A model generated the notes under the pieces. The model had not been told where the DNA came from. It did no database searches and was given only the letters and a program-made list of their open reading frames with translations. Of a stretch of 64,000 bases of DNA, positions 26,391 through 34,887 are shown piece by piece. The position numbers and the translations under genes are program-made. The stretch's first letter is position 1, and each line of letters opens with the position of its first letter. The stretch comes from an uncultured Paracoccaceae bacterium (lineage in GTDB: Bacteria; Pseudomonadota; Alphaproteobacteria; Rhodobacterales; Rhodobacteraceae), in the NCBI GenBank assembly GCA_947492585.1, contig CANLND010000014.1, forward strand, positions 1 through 64,000, read 5' to 3'.

Positions 26391-27629
26391 ATGTTCTTAA
26401 AAAAAATCCTACAAAAACGTCTATTTGGGCGCCCCTCGCCGCCCCCGGCTGAACAGGGGATCAGATCCAATCAGGCACCAAAGCCTACCTCCGACACACC
26501 GCAGCGCAAAACCCTGATTGTTCACATCGGCGACCACAAGACCGGCTCCACCTCAATTCAGCTGGCCTTTGCCAAAAAGCAGGTCGAACTGGACGGTGCT
26601 GCCGTCTTTTATCCGGCCCGGCTGGCCATGAATGCGCTGGCCGAAAAATGCATGGACTATGTGAATGACAAAACCCCAAACAAGCAGAAACGCGCGGCCC
26701 AGCATCTGTCCGGTTTGGCGGATAAAATAGCCAGCAGCTCTGCTGAATTCACCCTGTTGTCCGGGGAGGCCTTTGAAACGGTTCCCGCCAAAACCCTGCA
26801 TCAGGTTCTCGAAGATTTTTTTGCACCCGTGGTCGATGACATTCGCATTATTGCCTATGTGCGCCCCCATGCCGCCCGATTGACCTCCAGCTATGCCGAA
26901 CGGACCAAAATTGGCGTCAAAACGGTTCTGGGCAGCTCGTTGGGCGCGTTTGTCACCCAACACAGCAAAAGCCGCAGCTTTCATTACACGGATCGCTTTG
27001 CCTCATGGGCGGCCCAGTTCCCGGAGCGTTTTGTGCTGCGCCCAATGATCCGCAGCGAACTTCACAATGGGTCTGTGGTCGAAGACTTCCTACACCATGC
27101 CTTTCCCGACCATGCCTATAGGCTGTCCCCTGACAGCCAGGCCAATGAATCCCTCTGCCTTGAGGACCTGATGCGCCTGAAAGTGCTGCAACAGCATCTC
27201 CTAGCCCACACCAATAATGATCTCCGGCTCAAGGTGGGATGGGAGATTTCCCGACTGCTGGACCAAATGCCGCCGCCTGCGCATCGCACAAAACTCAAAC
27301 TGGACCGCGCATTGGCACGCGACATTCAAGCCTGCTATCAAAAAGATGCTCAGGCCATGGATCAACAGTTTTTTAGCGGAAAACCCCTTCTGCAACAGGA
27401 GCTGTCCAAGGCCGTCGACAGCGCGTTAGAGCTGCCCCAGTCTCATGAACCAGCAGACCATCTATCCCCCGAAGAGCTGCGTTCGCTTGAGATGATGTCA
27501 AAATTTGCGGCCGGGCTATTGAACCACAACAACGTCGACTGGGCCTCCGTGTTACATCGCAAACGCCTACAAGATGTAAACCACGCCGCACCTCAAAACA
27601 CCTCTTCCCACTCGGGCACGATCTCATGA
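26391..27629 (+). CDS. Sulfotransferase-like P-loop protein
   Basis: A 412-aa protein. After a basic, low-complexity N-terminus, residues about 45-57 (HIGDHKTGSTSIQ) match the 5'-phosphosulfate-binding loop of bacterial sulfotransferases that use PAPS. IIAYVRPHAARLTSSYAER near residue 160 resembles the 3'-phosphate-binding segment (R followed by Ser). The remainder is divergent. No signal peptide is seen. The start lacks a clear ribosome site. Its stop overlaps the start of a second protein of the same type. It may sulfate the glycan of this arm, as is common in marine bacteria; the acceptor is unknown. Confidence 0.7.
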   Translation: MFLKKILQKRLFGRPSPPPAEQGIRSNQAPKPTSDTPQRKTLIVHIGDHKTGSTSIQLAFAKKQVELDGAAVFYPARLAMNALAEKCMDYVNDKTPNKQKRAAQHLSGLADKIASSSAEFTLLSGEAFETVPAKTLHQVLEDFFAPVVDDIRIIAYVRPHAARLTSSYAERTKIGVKTVLGSSLGAFVTQHSKSRSFHYTDRFASWAAQFPERFVLRPMIRSELHNGSVVEDFLHHAFPDHAYRLSPDSQANESLCLEDLMRLKVLQQHLLAHTNNDLRLKVGWEISRLLDQMPPPAHRTKLKLDRALARDIQACYQKDAQAMDQQFFSGKPLLQQELSKAVDSALELPQSHEPADHLSPEELRSLEMMSKFAAGLLNHNNVDWASVLHRKRLQDVNHAAPQNTSSHSGTIS

Positions 27630-28735
27630 AAGTCATCATCTATTTCGGCCACCACAAAGTTGGCTCTACGGCCTTGCAGGCGTTTTTGGCCAACAATGCG
27701 TTGCAGCTGCTGCAACAGGGCATTCTGTACCCTGCCGTCGAAAGTCAGGGATCTGCCCATATGCTGGCCCTGGCCACTGGACGACGCCGCGCGCCGGATC
27801 TGAACTGCATGAACCTGCGCGAGCCGCACAATGCGCTGGCCTTTCGTATGCTGGCACAGGACAGCCCAAAGAAAACAACCCCGCCCTGGCATGGCGCCCT
27901 GCCCCCGCTGCATGCCATGCTGCGGGCCATCCGCCATCAGGTCGAAATACTGGTGCCAGACACTGTCATCCTGTGTTCGGAAGTGTTTTCCAATTTTGGC
28001 CCCAGCAAACCCGCGTTGATTGCGCAGCTGAAAAAACAGTTTCCCGACGCTGATTTTGAACTCTACTGCACGCTGCGCCGCCCCGATGACTATATGGCGT
28101 CCTGGTTTGGTCAGCGCCTGCGCTTTGGCCGTAAACTCGACGCGCTGGATCATGGCACCGCTCTGGCAGACACCCGCTCCATTCATTTTGACTACCAAAA
28201 AATGATCGCCCCCTGGGTTGCTGCTTTCCCCGATGCCAAACTGCATCTGCGCAACTACGCGGAGGTCTTGGCTGCGGGGGGATCGGTACAGGATTTCACC
28301 ACCCAGGTCGGATGCCAGTTTCCCCGGAACGTGTCTTATGAGGGGCCCAACAACCAAGGCCTGCCGCGCAGTTCTTATGAAATCGTGCGCCGCGCCTTTC
28401 ATGATCTGCCCACAGAGCAGGCGAATATGGTGCTGCAATTTTTCCTAAGGCGGGGGAAATCTCTGACCCCGGTTCCCGACAAAAAGGTAGAGCTGTATGG
28501 CGCCGATCTGCGCCAGCAGCTGGCCGATCAATTTGACCCTATCAACCGCTATCTGGGAACGTTGATTCAGACTGATCAGTTTTTTGAAGATCTGGATCAG
28601 ATGCGCCAGCCCCGCCCCGTTTCCCTAGACGACGCCAACAGATCTTTGTTGCAAACTCTCACCACAGACATCATCGCAAATGATGCAATTTACGCACACA
28701 TACAGTCTCTAAAAAAGGAAATTGGTGTAGCTTAA
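27626..28735 (+). CDS. Sulfotransferase-like P-loop protein, paralogue of the upstream gene
   Basis: A 369-aa protein coupled by ATGA overlap to the upstream sulfotransferase-like gene. Residues 6-18 (YFGHHKVGSTALQ) are the predicted PAPS-binding loop, with the same HKxGSTxxQ pattern as its neighbour. CTLRRPDDYMASWFGQRLR near residue 150 resembles the 3'-phosphate-binding motif. The rest is divergent, so the two probably act on different positions or sugars. The GlfT-like gene follows after 18 bases in the same direction. Confidence 0.7.
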   Translation: MKVIIYFGHHKVGSTALQAFLANNALQLLQQGILYPAVESQGSAHMLALATGRRRAPDLNCMNLREPHNALAFRMLAQDSPKKTTPPWHGALPPLHAMLRAIRHQVEILVPDTVILCSEVFSNFGPSKPALIAQLKKQFPDADFELYCTLRRPDDYMASWFGQRLRFGRKLDALDHGTALADTRSIHFDYQKMIAPWVAAFPDAKLHLRNYAEVLAAGGSVQDFTTQVGCQFPRNVSYEGPNNQGLPRSSYEIVRRAFHDLPTEQANMVLQFFLRRGKSLTPVPDKKVELYGADLRQQLADQFDPINRYLGTLIQTDQFFEDLDQMRQPRPVSLDDANRSLLQTLTTDIIANDAIYAHIQSLKKEIGVA

Positions 28736-28753
28736 CCCTATGCTGTTGTCCCC

Positions 28754-30568
28754 ATGATCACATTGCAAAACTTTCTCGCGCCGGAACCCGGCATCTGTAC
28801 CGAACAGAGCCTCTATCACCGTGAACACGGGGCAGTTGGGTTTTCTTATGGCAGCGGCACCTATGTCATCCCGCGGGGCTCACGCCTGTCATTTGACACC
28901 TATTTCAACCTGTTCAATCTGGACAGCTGGCGCGCATGCCAGCTTGACGGGTTGTTTCTGGAACTTTGTGGCCAGGGTGAGGTTGAACTGCAAATCACCC
29001 ACACCCCAACCGGCCGATCCCCCGAGATCGCACAACGCGCGGTGGTCACTCTTGATGCGGATCATCCACATCTGCTGGATCTGAGCTCCTTTTTGAGCAA
29101 AGACCACAGCGGTGTGCTGACGCTTGCCCTGACTGCAATTGGGGATCAGGTGCAGCTACATCAGGCGCGCTTTGCCACCCAAAGCCTGCCCGAACGTGCC
29201 CTGCCCTCCCTGACTGTTTCGATCACCACCTTCAAACGCGAAGCCGAAGTGCGCAACACCGTGTCCCGGCTGGACGCGTTTCTGGAAACCTTTGCCTTTG
29301 GGGATCAGATCCGGGTGCAGGTGGTCGACAATGGCCAAAGCGCCGAAATTGCCGCCAGCGCCAAAGTAACCCCCTTTGACAACCGCAATCTGGGCGGCGC
29401 CGGCGGATTTGCCCGCGGCCTGCTCGAGGCCGAAGCGGCCGGCGACAGCCATTGCCTGTTTATGGATGATGACGCCTCGTTCCATATGGAAAACATCGCC
29501 CGCACCTATCTGTTTCTGGCGCTGGCCAAAGACCCCAAAACAGCTGTTGCCGGGGCCATGATCAACACCACCAACAAATGGGCAATCTGGGAAAACGGCG
29601 CCTGGTTTGATGGTGCCTGCCGCCCGCTGCACGGGGGTGTGGATCTGCGTAAAAGCAACGCTTTGATGGAGATGCAGCACGCCGTCACCGATCCCAAACC
29701 CGAAACGTTTTATGGCGGCTGGTGGTTCTTTGCCTTTCCCATCGCCCACGTGCGCCATCACCCCTTTCCCTTCTTTGTGCGCGGCGATGACATCTCGTTT
29801 TCACTGGCCAATGACTTTGCCATTCAGACCCTAAACGGGGTGGTGTCGTTTCAGGATGATTTCACCGAAAAAGAAAGCGCCCAGACCCTGTATCTGGATC
29901 TGCGCAATCACATCCTGCATCATCTGGTATTTGACACCCTGGCGCGCAGCCCGCTGGGCACTGCACGAGTGCCACTACGATTTATTCTGCGTTCGCTGTT
30001 GCGCCTGCATTACTCCACCGCCGAAGCCCAATTGCTGGCCTGGCGCGATGTCATGTCCGGGCCGCAGTTCTTTGATGAGAATATCGACATGAGCGCCCGG
30101 CGCGCGGTGATCAAAGAGATGTCCCAAGATGAGGCCTGGCAGCCCGCAGCACACCAGCCACAAGAGCACCGCTGGCGCAACATTGGCCGCCTGTCGCGTG
30201 CCTGGCGCACCCGCTGGGGGTTGTTGACGCTGAATGGGCATCTGATCCCGTTCTGGAGCAAACTGGGCAGCCGCATTACCCTGCAGATCAAGGATCGGGG
30301 ATTGGTCTACCATTCTTTGGGCGCGGCGCAGATTACCTATCTGAACACCGCCCGCGACAAGGCCTATTGCCAGCGCCATGACAAAAAGCGCTTCTTCCGT
30401 ATTGCGCTTGAGGTTCTCAAAACCACCTGGGACTTCTATCGCAACTTTGACAGTCTCAAAGCCGCGTATCGCAGCGGCTATGACGAGATGACCCAGAAAT
30501 CATATTGGCAAAAGACCCTGTCGCCCACAGCCCCCGATACACATGCCAAATCCCAAGCGGCGGAGTAA
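28754..30568 (+). CDS. GlfT-like galactofuranosyltransferase (GT2 with N-terminal beta-sandwich)
   Basis: A 604-aa protein. Residues 1-145 form a beta-rich domain (VELQITHTPTGRS, GVLTLALTAIGDQVQL). Residues about 149-370 are a GT-A domain starting LTVSITTFKREAEVRNTVSRL, with NRNLGGAGGFARGLLEA, the metal motif LFMDDDASFHME (about 234-245) and FVRGDDISFSLAN. The C-terminus is helical (HILHHLVFDTLA). This layout and the DDD motif resemble mycobacterial GlfT2-type galactofuranosyltransferases. With glf nearby it probably polymerises or adds galactofuranose from UDP-Galf. It has no clear ribosome site at the start and ends at a strong terminator. Confidence 0.82.
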   Translation: MITLQNFLAPEPGICTEQSLYHREHGAVGFSYGSGTYVIPRGSRLSFDTYFNLFNLDSWRACQLDGLFLELCGQGEVELQITHTPTGRSPEIAQRAVVTLDADHPHLLDLSSFLSKDHSGVLTLALTAIGDQVQLHQARFATQSLPERALPSLTVSITTFKREAEVRNTVSRLDAFLETFAFGDQIRVQVVDNGQSAEIAASAKVTPFDNRNLGGAGGFARGLLEAEAAGDSHCLFMDDDASFHMENIARTYLFLALAKDPKTAVAGAMINTTNKWAIWENGAWFDGACRPLHGGVDLRKSNALMEMQHAVTDPKPETFYGGWWFFAFPIAHVRHHPFPFFVRGDDISFSLANDFAIQTLNGVVSFQDDFTEKESAQTLYLDLRNHILHHLVFDTLARSPLGTARVPLRFILRSLLRLHYSTAEAQLLAWRDVMSGPQFFDENIDMSARRAVIKEMSQDEAWQPAAHQPQEHRWRNIGRLSRAWRTRWGLLTLNGHLIPFWSKLGSRITLQIKDRGLVYHSLGAAQITYLNTARDKAYCQRHDKKRFFRIALEVLKTTWDFYRNFDSLKAAYRSGYDEMTQKSYWQKTLSPTAPDTHAKSQAAE

Positions 30569-30577
30569 TCCCGCCAC

Positions 30578-30615
30578 AAGATCCTGTTCTGAGGGCGCTC
30601 AGGACAGGATCTTTT
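30578..30615. terminator. Strong terminator overlapping the 3' end of the kpsT-like gene
   Basis: A 16-bp stem AAGATCCTGTTCTGAG (30578-30593) / CTCAGGACAGGATCTT (30598-30613) with one G-U pair and a GGCG loop, followed by TTTT. It ends the plus-strand GlfT-like gene. Its right arm lies within the last codons and stop of the convergent kpsT-like gene. Confidence 0.9.
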
Positions 30616-31252
30616 CATGCAGGTCAATGGCCTCTTCCAGATCCTCAAAATAGCGCGCCTTGCCGTTCTCAAGCACCACGCCGGCATTACAGAACTGGCG
30701 GATCTGATCCATCGAGTGATTGACCATGATGGCGCTGGCGCTTTCCATCCGTTCGCGAAACAGCTGCCGGCTTTTGCGCTTGAACGACCGATCCCCCACC
30801 GCCGTCACCTCATCCACCAGATAGGTGTCAAATTTGATCCCCATTGATGCACCAAAGGTCAGACGCGATTTCATGCCGCTGGAATAGCTCGACACCGGCA
30901 TGTGAAAGGATTTCCCCAGCTCAGCAAAATCCTGCACAAAGGCCACCAGCTCATCCGTGTCCACGCCGTAAATGCGCGCCACAAACCGCACGTTCTCGGC
31001 CCCTGTCAGCTCGCGGTGGAACGATGAAGCCAATCCCACCGGCCACGAAATGGTGCCATCGCTCAGCACCCGACCGCTGTCGGCGTGCAAAGTGCCCGAA
31101 ATCATCTGCAACAGGGTCGATTTCCCGGCCCCGTTGCGCCCCAATAGAGCCAAAGATTTCCCCGTGGGCAAGGTCAGGGACAGATCATCAATCACCACCC
31201 TGCGTTGGCCACGCAGACGAAAGCTTTTGGTCAGATGCTCAATACGGATCAT
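30599..31252 (-). CDS. kpsT: Polysaccharide ABC exporter, ATP-binding subunit (KpsT-like)
   Basis: A 217-aa ATPase, the usual length for capsule exporters. Walker A GRNGAGKST is at 38-46, the signature SSYSSGMKSR at 121-130 and Walker B YLVDEVTAVGD at 144-154, followed by the H-loop in MVNHSMDQI. SWPVGLASSFHRELTGAENV is the KpsT/Wzt-type Q-loop region. There is no C-terminal carbohydrate-binding domain of Wzt type, so it belongs with group 2 capsule exporters that act after chain completion. It lies 11 bases downstream of the kpsE-like gene; the permease gene is divergent from them. Confidence 0.93.
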   Translation of the reverse strand: MIRIEHLTKSFRLRGQRRVVIDDLSLTLPTGKSLALLGRNGAGKSTLLQMISGTLHADSGRVLSDGTISWPVGLASSFHRELTGAENVRFVARIYGVDTDELVAFVQDFAELGKSFHMPVSSYSSGMKSRLTFGASMGIKFDTYLVDEVTAVGDRSFKRKSRQLFRERMESASAIMVNHSMDQIRQFCNAGVVLENGKARYFEDLEEAIDLHEKILS

Positions 31253-31263
31253 CCTGTCGCCCC

Positions 31264-32622
31264 TCAGCGCCGATCCCGGATCGAATAATAGACCAATGCC
31301 AGAATGGACCAGCCCAACAACGAAAAGATCAGGGTCAGACCAATCAGGATCAACCGCTGCGGATATTGTGCCGCCTCGGCATGGGTGGGTTTGATATAGG
31401 CCGCCAGATACCGGCTTTGACGATTGACCTCATCGCGGGCCACCTCCAGCGCTGTCAGCGCCGCGCGATAACTTTGCTCGGCATATTCCCGGTCCACCAC
31501 CAACCGTTCATATTCGGACAGCAACGACGGGTAATCCTCTCCGATGCCCCCATTTTGCGTGGCCTCCGCTGAGGCAAAAGAGGTGCGCTCCAGATCAATC
31601 CGTTTGCGGATCACATCAATGCGTTTTTGGGCATTGGTCAGGCGGGGATCATTGGTCCCCAAAGAGCCCCGCAGAAGATCAAATTCAATCAACGCCTCTG
31701 CCAGCTGCTGCTGCAGATTGTTCATCACCCCCATACGGCCCTGAATGTCAGCTTCGGGATCGACAATCCGGGTGCGGGTGCGAAACTGGATCAAGGCTTC
31801 GCGGGCATCTTTCAACCGGTTCAACGCCTCCTCAAGATCGGCCTGCGCATAGCCCATCGCATCGGCGCGCGCCTGTTCGTTCAACGCATTGATCCGGGTC
31901 TGACTGAGTTCCACAATGGTGCGGGTGATCGCCTGCGCCATATCCGCATCATAAGCCGCGGCGCGCACCTCGATCAGCCCTGATCCGCTGTCATACGAAA
32001 TGCCCAAAATCCGTTGCCAGTACCAGGTTAGGTCTTCCAGCGTTGGATCCGGCCAGAGGGCAAACATCCAGTCGCGCGGCCAATGCGCAGCAAAGTGACC
32101 TTTGAGATCAAGAGCCGCATCCACATCCGCGACCAGTTCCTGGCTTTGAATATATTCATACAGGATATCGCTGTCAGAGGCGGTGCTGCCACCGGTGAAC
32201 TGCGCCAGCCCCCCCAACAGATCATTGGCACCTGCGCTTTCCTGACTGCGCACCGCAAACCCCGCGCTCGAGCCATAGCGGTCTTCTGCGATAGCGGTCA
32301 GATAAAAGATCACCAATGCCACCGGCAACAGCACCAGCAGTCCAAAGCTGGCCATCAGCCCCCAGTGACGCCGCTTCATCTTGGCGGGTTTTGCCATCGG
32401 GGGGCGCTGTGCGGCCGCCAGCTGCTGTTGCAGCTTTTCCACGGTCTCTTCGGCCGCGATGGCACGGCGACGCGCAGCGGCCACTTTGCCACCGCCCTTC
32501 TTTTTGCTGCCTTGCAGTTCTGAGGTGTCTGCACCTGCAGGCAACGCCGCCAAGGTCGCAGGTTGTGGGTCTGCGTCTTGCGACGCCGGCTTTGCTTCAG
32601 CGGCCGCGCGGTCCTGTGTCAT
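31264..32622 (-). CDS. kpsE: Capsule polysaccharide export inner-membrane protein (KpsE-like)
   Basis: A 452-aa protein starting at ATG 32622 with an AAGGA site in front. Residues 1-90 are charged and flexible (SKKKGGGKVAAARRR). A membrane helix follows (about 97-120, LMASFGLLVLLPVALVIFYL), then a periplasmic part with FAVRSQESAGAND and a long coiled coil (about 240-380). A second membrane helix near the C-terminus (RLILIGLTLIFSLLGWSIL) precedes a short cytoplasmic tail. This is the PCP-3 / KpsE layout; such proteins link the ABC transporter to the outer-membrane exit protein. The N-terminal extension is longer than in E. coli KpsE but common in alphaproteobacteria. Confidence 0.9.
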   Translation of the reverse strand: MTQDRAAAEAKPASQDADPQPATLAALPAGADTSELQGSKKKGGGKVAAARRRAIAAEETVEKLQQQLAAAQRPPMAKPAKMKRRHWGLMASFGLLVLLPVALVIFYLTAIAEDRYGSSAGFAVRSQESAGANDLLGGLAQFTGGSTASDSDILYEYIQSQELVADVDAALDLKGHFAAHWPRDWMFALWPDPTLEDLTWYWQRILGISYDSGSGLIEVRAAAYDADMAQAITRTIVELSQTRINALNEQARADAMGYAQADLEEALNRLKDAREALIQFRTRTRIVDPEADIQGRMGVMNNLQQQLAEALIEFDLLRGSLGTNDPRLTNAQKRIDVIRKRIDLERTSFASAEATQNGGIGEDYPSLLSEYERLVVDREYAEQSYRAALTALEVARDEVNRQSRYLAAYIKPTHAEAAQYPQRLILIGLTLIFSLLGWSILALVYYSIRDRR

Positions 32623-32751
32623 CGATAACTGTCCTTTTGGAGCCACAGCGTGCCCCTGCCTCAGAGCTGTTTGTAAATGTCATATCTATCGCCCATAGTA
32701 TCACCCGTAAGCCAACCGTTCACAACGGGTTTTCACCGCCCAAGAGTTTTC

Positions 32752-33588
32752 ATGACCAACCTTTCCCAGCCACCTCTTTCTCCGCCTGTTGCCCCGGATC
32801 TGACCCCGGTGCGCAGCAGCAACCGGCGCTTTGCCGCGATGCGCACGATTGTCGCGCTGATGCTGCGCGAAATGTCGACCCGTTACAGCCGCACCCCCGG
32901 CGGATACCTGTGGAATGTCATCGAACCTTTGGCGGCCATTTTGTTTCTCAGCCTTGGGTTTTCCCTGTTTCTGCGAACCCCCGCCCTTGGGACCAGCTTT
33001 CTGCTGTTTTACGCCACCGGCTATATGCCCTTTGATCTTTATGGGGTGATCGCGCGCACCTGCGGGGGGGCGATCACCTTTTCCCGCCCGTTGCTGCGGT
33101 TTCCGGCGGTCACCTGGGTCGACGCGCTATTGGCCCGGTTTGCGCTGAACGGGCTGACGGGCGTGCTGAACACCGGGCTATTGCTGGGCGGAATTTTACT
33201 GCTGATCGACAGCCGCACCATTCTGGACCTGCCGCCCATTTTGCTGGCCCTGTCGCTGTCCTTGATGCTGGGGCTCGGGGTGGGGGCCGTCAACTGCGTG
33301 CTGACCGGATTGTTCCCCATCTGGAGCCTATTGTGGGGGATTATCAACCGGCCACTGTTTCTCGCGTCGGGGGTTTTCTTTCTTTATGATGAGATGTCAC
33401 CACTGGCCCGCGAGATTTTATGGTACAATCCACTGGTCCATGTCGTTGGATTGATGCGCAGCGGGTTTTATCCAACCTATACTGCCGCATATGTCAACGT
33501 GACCTATGTCATGCTGATCGCGACCACCCTGTTGGCGCTGGGGCTCTTGCTGCTAGGGCGCTATCACCGCGATATCATCAACCGATAA
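32752..33588 (+). CDS. kpsM: Polysaccharide ABC exporter, permease subunit (KpsM-like)
   Basis: A 278-aa ABC-2 type permease. Met at 32752 is preferred to one 75 bases earlier because it gives the usual short cytoplasmic N-terminus. MLREMSTRYSRTPGGYLWNVIEPLAAILFL is the typical start of KpsM proteins. About six membrane helices follow, with WYNPLVHVVGLMRSGFYPTY before the last one. It forms the membrane pore with KpsT. It is divergent from kpsE-kpsT across a 129-base spacer rather than in one operon with them, which is unusual. Confidence 0.9.
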   Translation: MTNLSQPPLSPPVAPDLTPVRSSNRRFAAMRTIVALMLREMSTRYSRTPGGYLWNVIEPLAAILFLSLGFSLFLRTPALGTSFLLFYATGYMPFDLYGVIARTCGGAITFSRPLLRFPAVTWVDALLARFALNGLTGVLNTGLLLGGILLLIDSRTILDLPPILLALSLSLMLGLGVGAVNCVLTGLFPIWSLLWGIINRPLFLASGVFFLYDEMSPLAREILWYNPLVHVVGLMRSGFYPTYTAAYVNVTYVMLIATTLLALGLLLLGRYHRDIINR

Positions 33589-33598
33589 CACCTGCCGG

Positions 33599-33625
33599 GC
33601 TGCGCCTCACTGACTGCGGCGCAGC
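33599..33625. terminator. Hairpin between convergent kpsM and GT2 gene
   Basis: An 8-bp stem GCTGCGCC (33599-33606) / GGCGCAGC (33618-33625) with an 11-base loop, just after the kpsM-like stop and overlapping the 3' end of the convergent GT2 gene. There is no T-run, so it is a weak candidate. Confidence 0.4.
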
Positions 33626-34626
33626 ACCTCGGCATGGGTGAGGCCCGGACGGCGCAGAAGCCCATCCCAGATGGCGCGGCGCAGCAGGCGTAAAAACACC
33701 GCCCGATCCGCACCGTAATGGCGGGATTTCAGCAGCCATTTGGGCAGGACCACCATCAGGGCTGGCCAGAACAGAACCCCCGCGGCCATGCGGTACAGCA
33801 GCATCAGATTGCGGTGATAGTAATAGACCTTCCACAAAGGCGTCAGGCGACCATTTTGCACCGCTCCGGCCCCGGCATCTTTGCCCTGAAAGCTGGTCAG
33901 GTCATGTTCAAACCGCACAGCAGGTTCAAAACCAATCCGCCCCCCCGATTTGGTCAGCCCTAAGGTATAGATGCCATCGTCACCATAGATGAACAGGGAC
34001 GGGTCCGGATAGCCAATGCGGCGCACCGCGTCCGCTGAGATAAAAAAGCCCACAAACGATGTCACATCAATCTGCAACCCGTCGCCGTCATAATCCGAGG
34101 GCTGGATATGAAAGCCAGAACGCCCGCCACCCAGGGCGGTGCGCAGAAATTCCCGACCATGCCAGAACGGATTGCGCGAGGGGCGGTTCATCTCGCAGAT
34201 CTCACCTGAGGGGAAATAGACCGCCGCCGCCACTGCATCCCATTTGTCTGCGGGCAGAGCATGAAAGGCGGCAAATCCTCCCGGCGCGGGGCGGCCGTCA
34301 TCATCCATCACCACCAGCCAATCGGGCGCATGGGTTTCCATCGCGTGGCGCATGCCCCATTCAAATCCGCCCGCACCACCACTGTTGATGTCACTGGTCA
34401 GGATATCCAGCCGGGGATCGGCCTGCGTCGCCAGCCAATCTGTGGTGCCATCGGTGCTGGCATTGTTGACCACCACCACCTGCGCCAGTTCGTGGGCAGG
34501 GCTGTCCAGCAGGCGCGCCAGTGTCACCTTGAGCTTGTCCAAGCGGTTGTATGTCACCACCACAGCCACCAGCCGCCGTGAGATATCCGGCATTGGCAAA
34601 ACATCGGGGGCGGGGGCGAGGGTCAT
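33607..34626 (-). CDS. GT2 glycosyltransferase (rhamnosyl/galactofuranosyltransferase-like)
   Basis: A 339-aa protein from ATG 34626, preceded by AAAGGAA. The GT-A domain shows RLVAVVVTYNRLDKLKVTLARLL, VVVNNASTDGTTDWL, INSGGAGGFEWGMRHAME and the metal motif WLVVMDDDGRP (DDD near residue 105). FGFFISADAVRRIGYPDPSLFIYGDDGIY-type residues follow, and HRNLMLLYRM lies near the end. This pattern fits the GlfT1/WbbL-like group of GT2 enzymes that begin galactofuranose or rhamnose chains. A GlfT1-like priming role beside glf and the GlfT-like gene is possible but not proven. Confidence 0.82.
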   Translation of the reverse strand: MTLAPAPDVLPMPDISRRLVAVVVTYNRLDKLKVTLARLLDSPAHELAQVVVVNNASTDGTTDWLATQADPRLDILTSDINSGGAGGFEWGMRHAMETHAPDWLVVMDDDGRPAPGGFAAFHALPADKWDAVAAAVYFPSGEICEMNRPSRNPFWHGREFLRTALGGGRSGFHIQPSDYDGDGLQIDVTSFVGFFISADAVRRIGYPDPSLFIYGDDGIYTLGLTKSGGRIGFEPAVRFEHDLTSFQGKDAGAGAVQNGRLTPLWKVYYYHRNLMLLYRMAAGVLFWPALMVVLPKWLLKSRHYGADRAVFLRLLRRAIWDGLLRRPGLTHAEVLRRSQ

Positions 34627-34723
34627 GGCGTGGTATTCCTTTGGTGCCCCGTTTGGGTGAGGCAAATATCTGGGACAATCTGTTGCATCAGCAAAAGCCG
34701 AAATCCCAGCGGGATGTCAAACA

Positions 34724-34836
34724 TGTTTCCCCGCCGCGCCGTGTTGGTCAAAACAAACGAGACATCTGCGAAACACCACAGGGGATCTGCAAATGTTTCG
34801 CATGCGAAACAATCAAAAACATGAATATGTTTCGCG
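34724..34836. promoter_or_regulatory. parS-like centromere cluster downstream of parB
   Basis: A perfect 18-bp palindrome TGTTTCGCATGCGAAACA lies at 34794-34811. Related half sites are TGTTTC at 34724-34729, TGCGAAACA at 34767-34775 and TGTTTCGC at 34828-34835. The arms match those of the general parS consensus (TGTTTC...GAAACA) with a widened centre. The position directly after parB supports a ParB-binding partition site. Confidence 0.85.
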
Positions 34837-34887
34837 TAGTACAAAAAAGGGCGCCACCCGCGCCCCTGTCCTGTGTCGTGTCTGATG

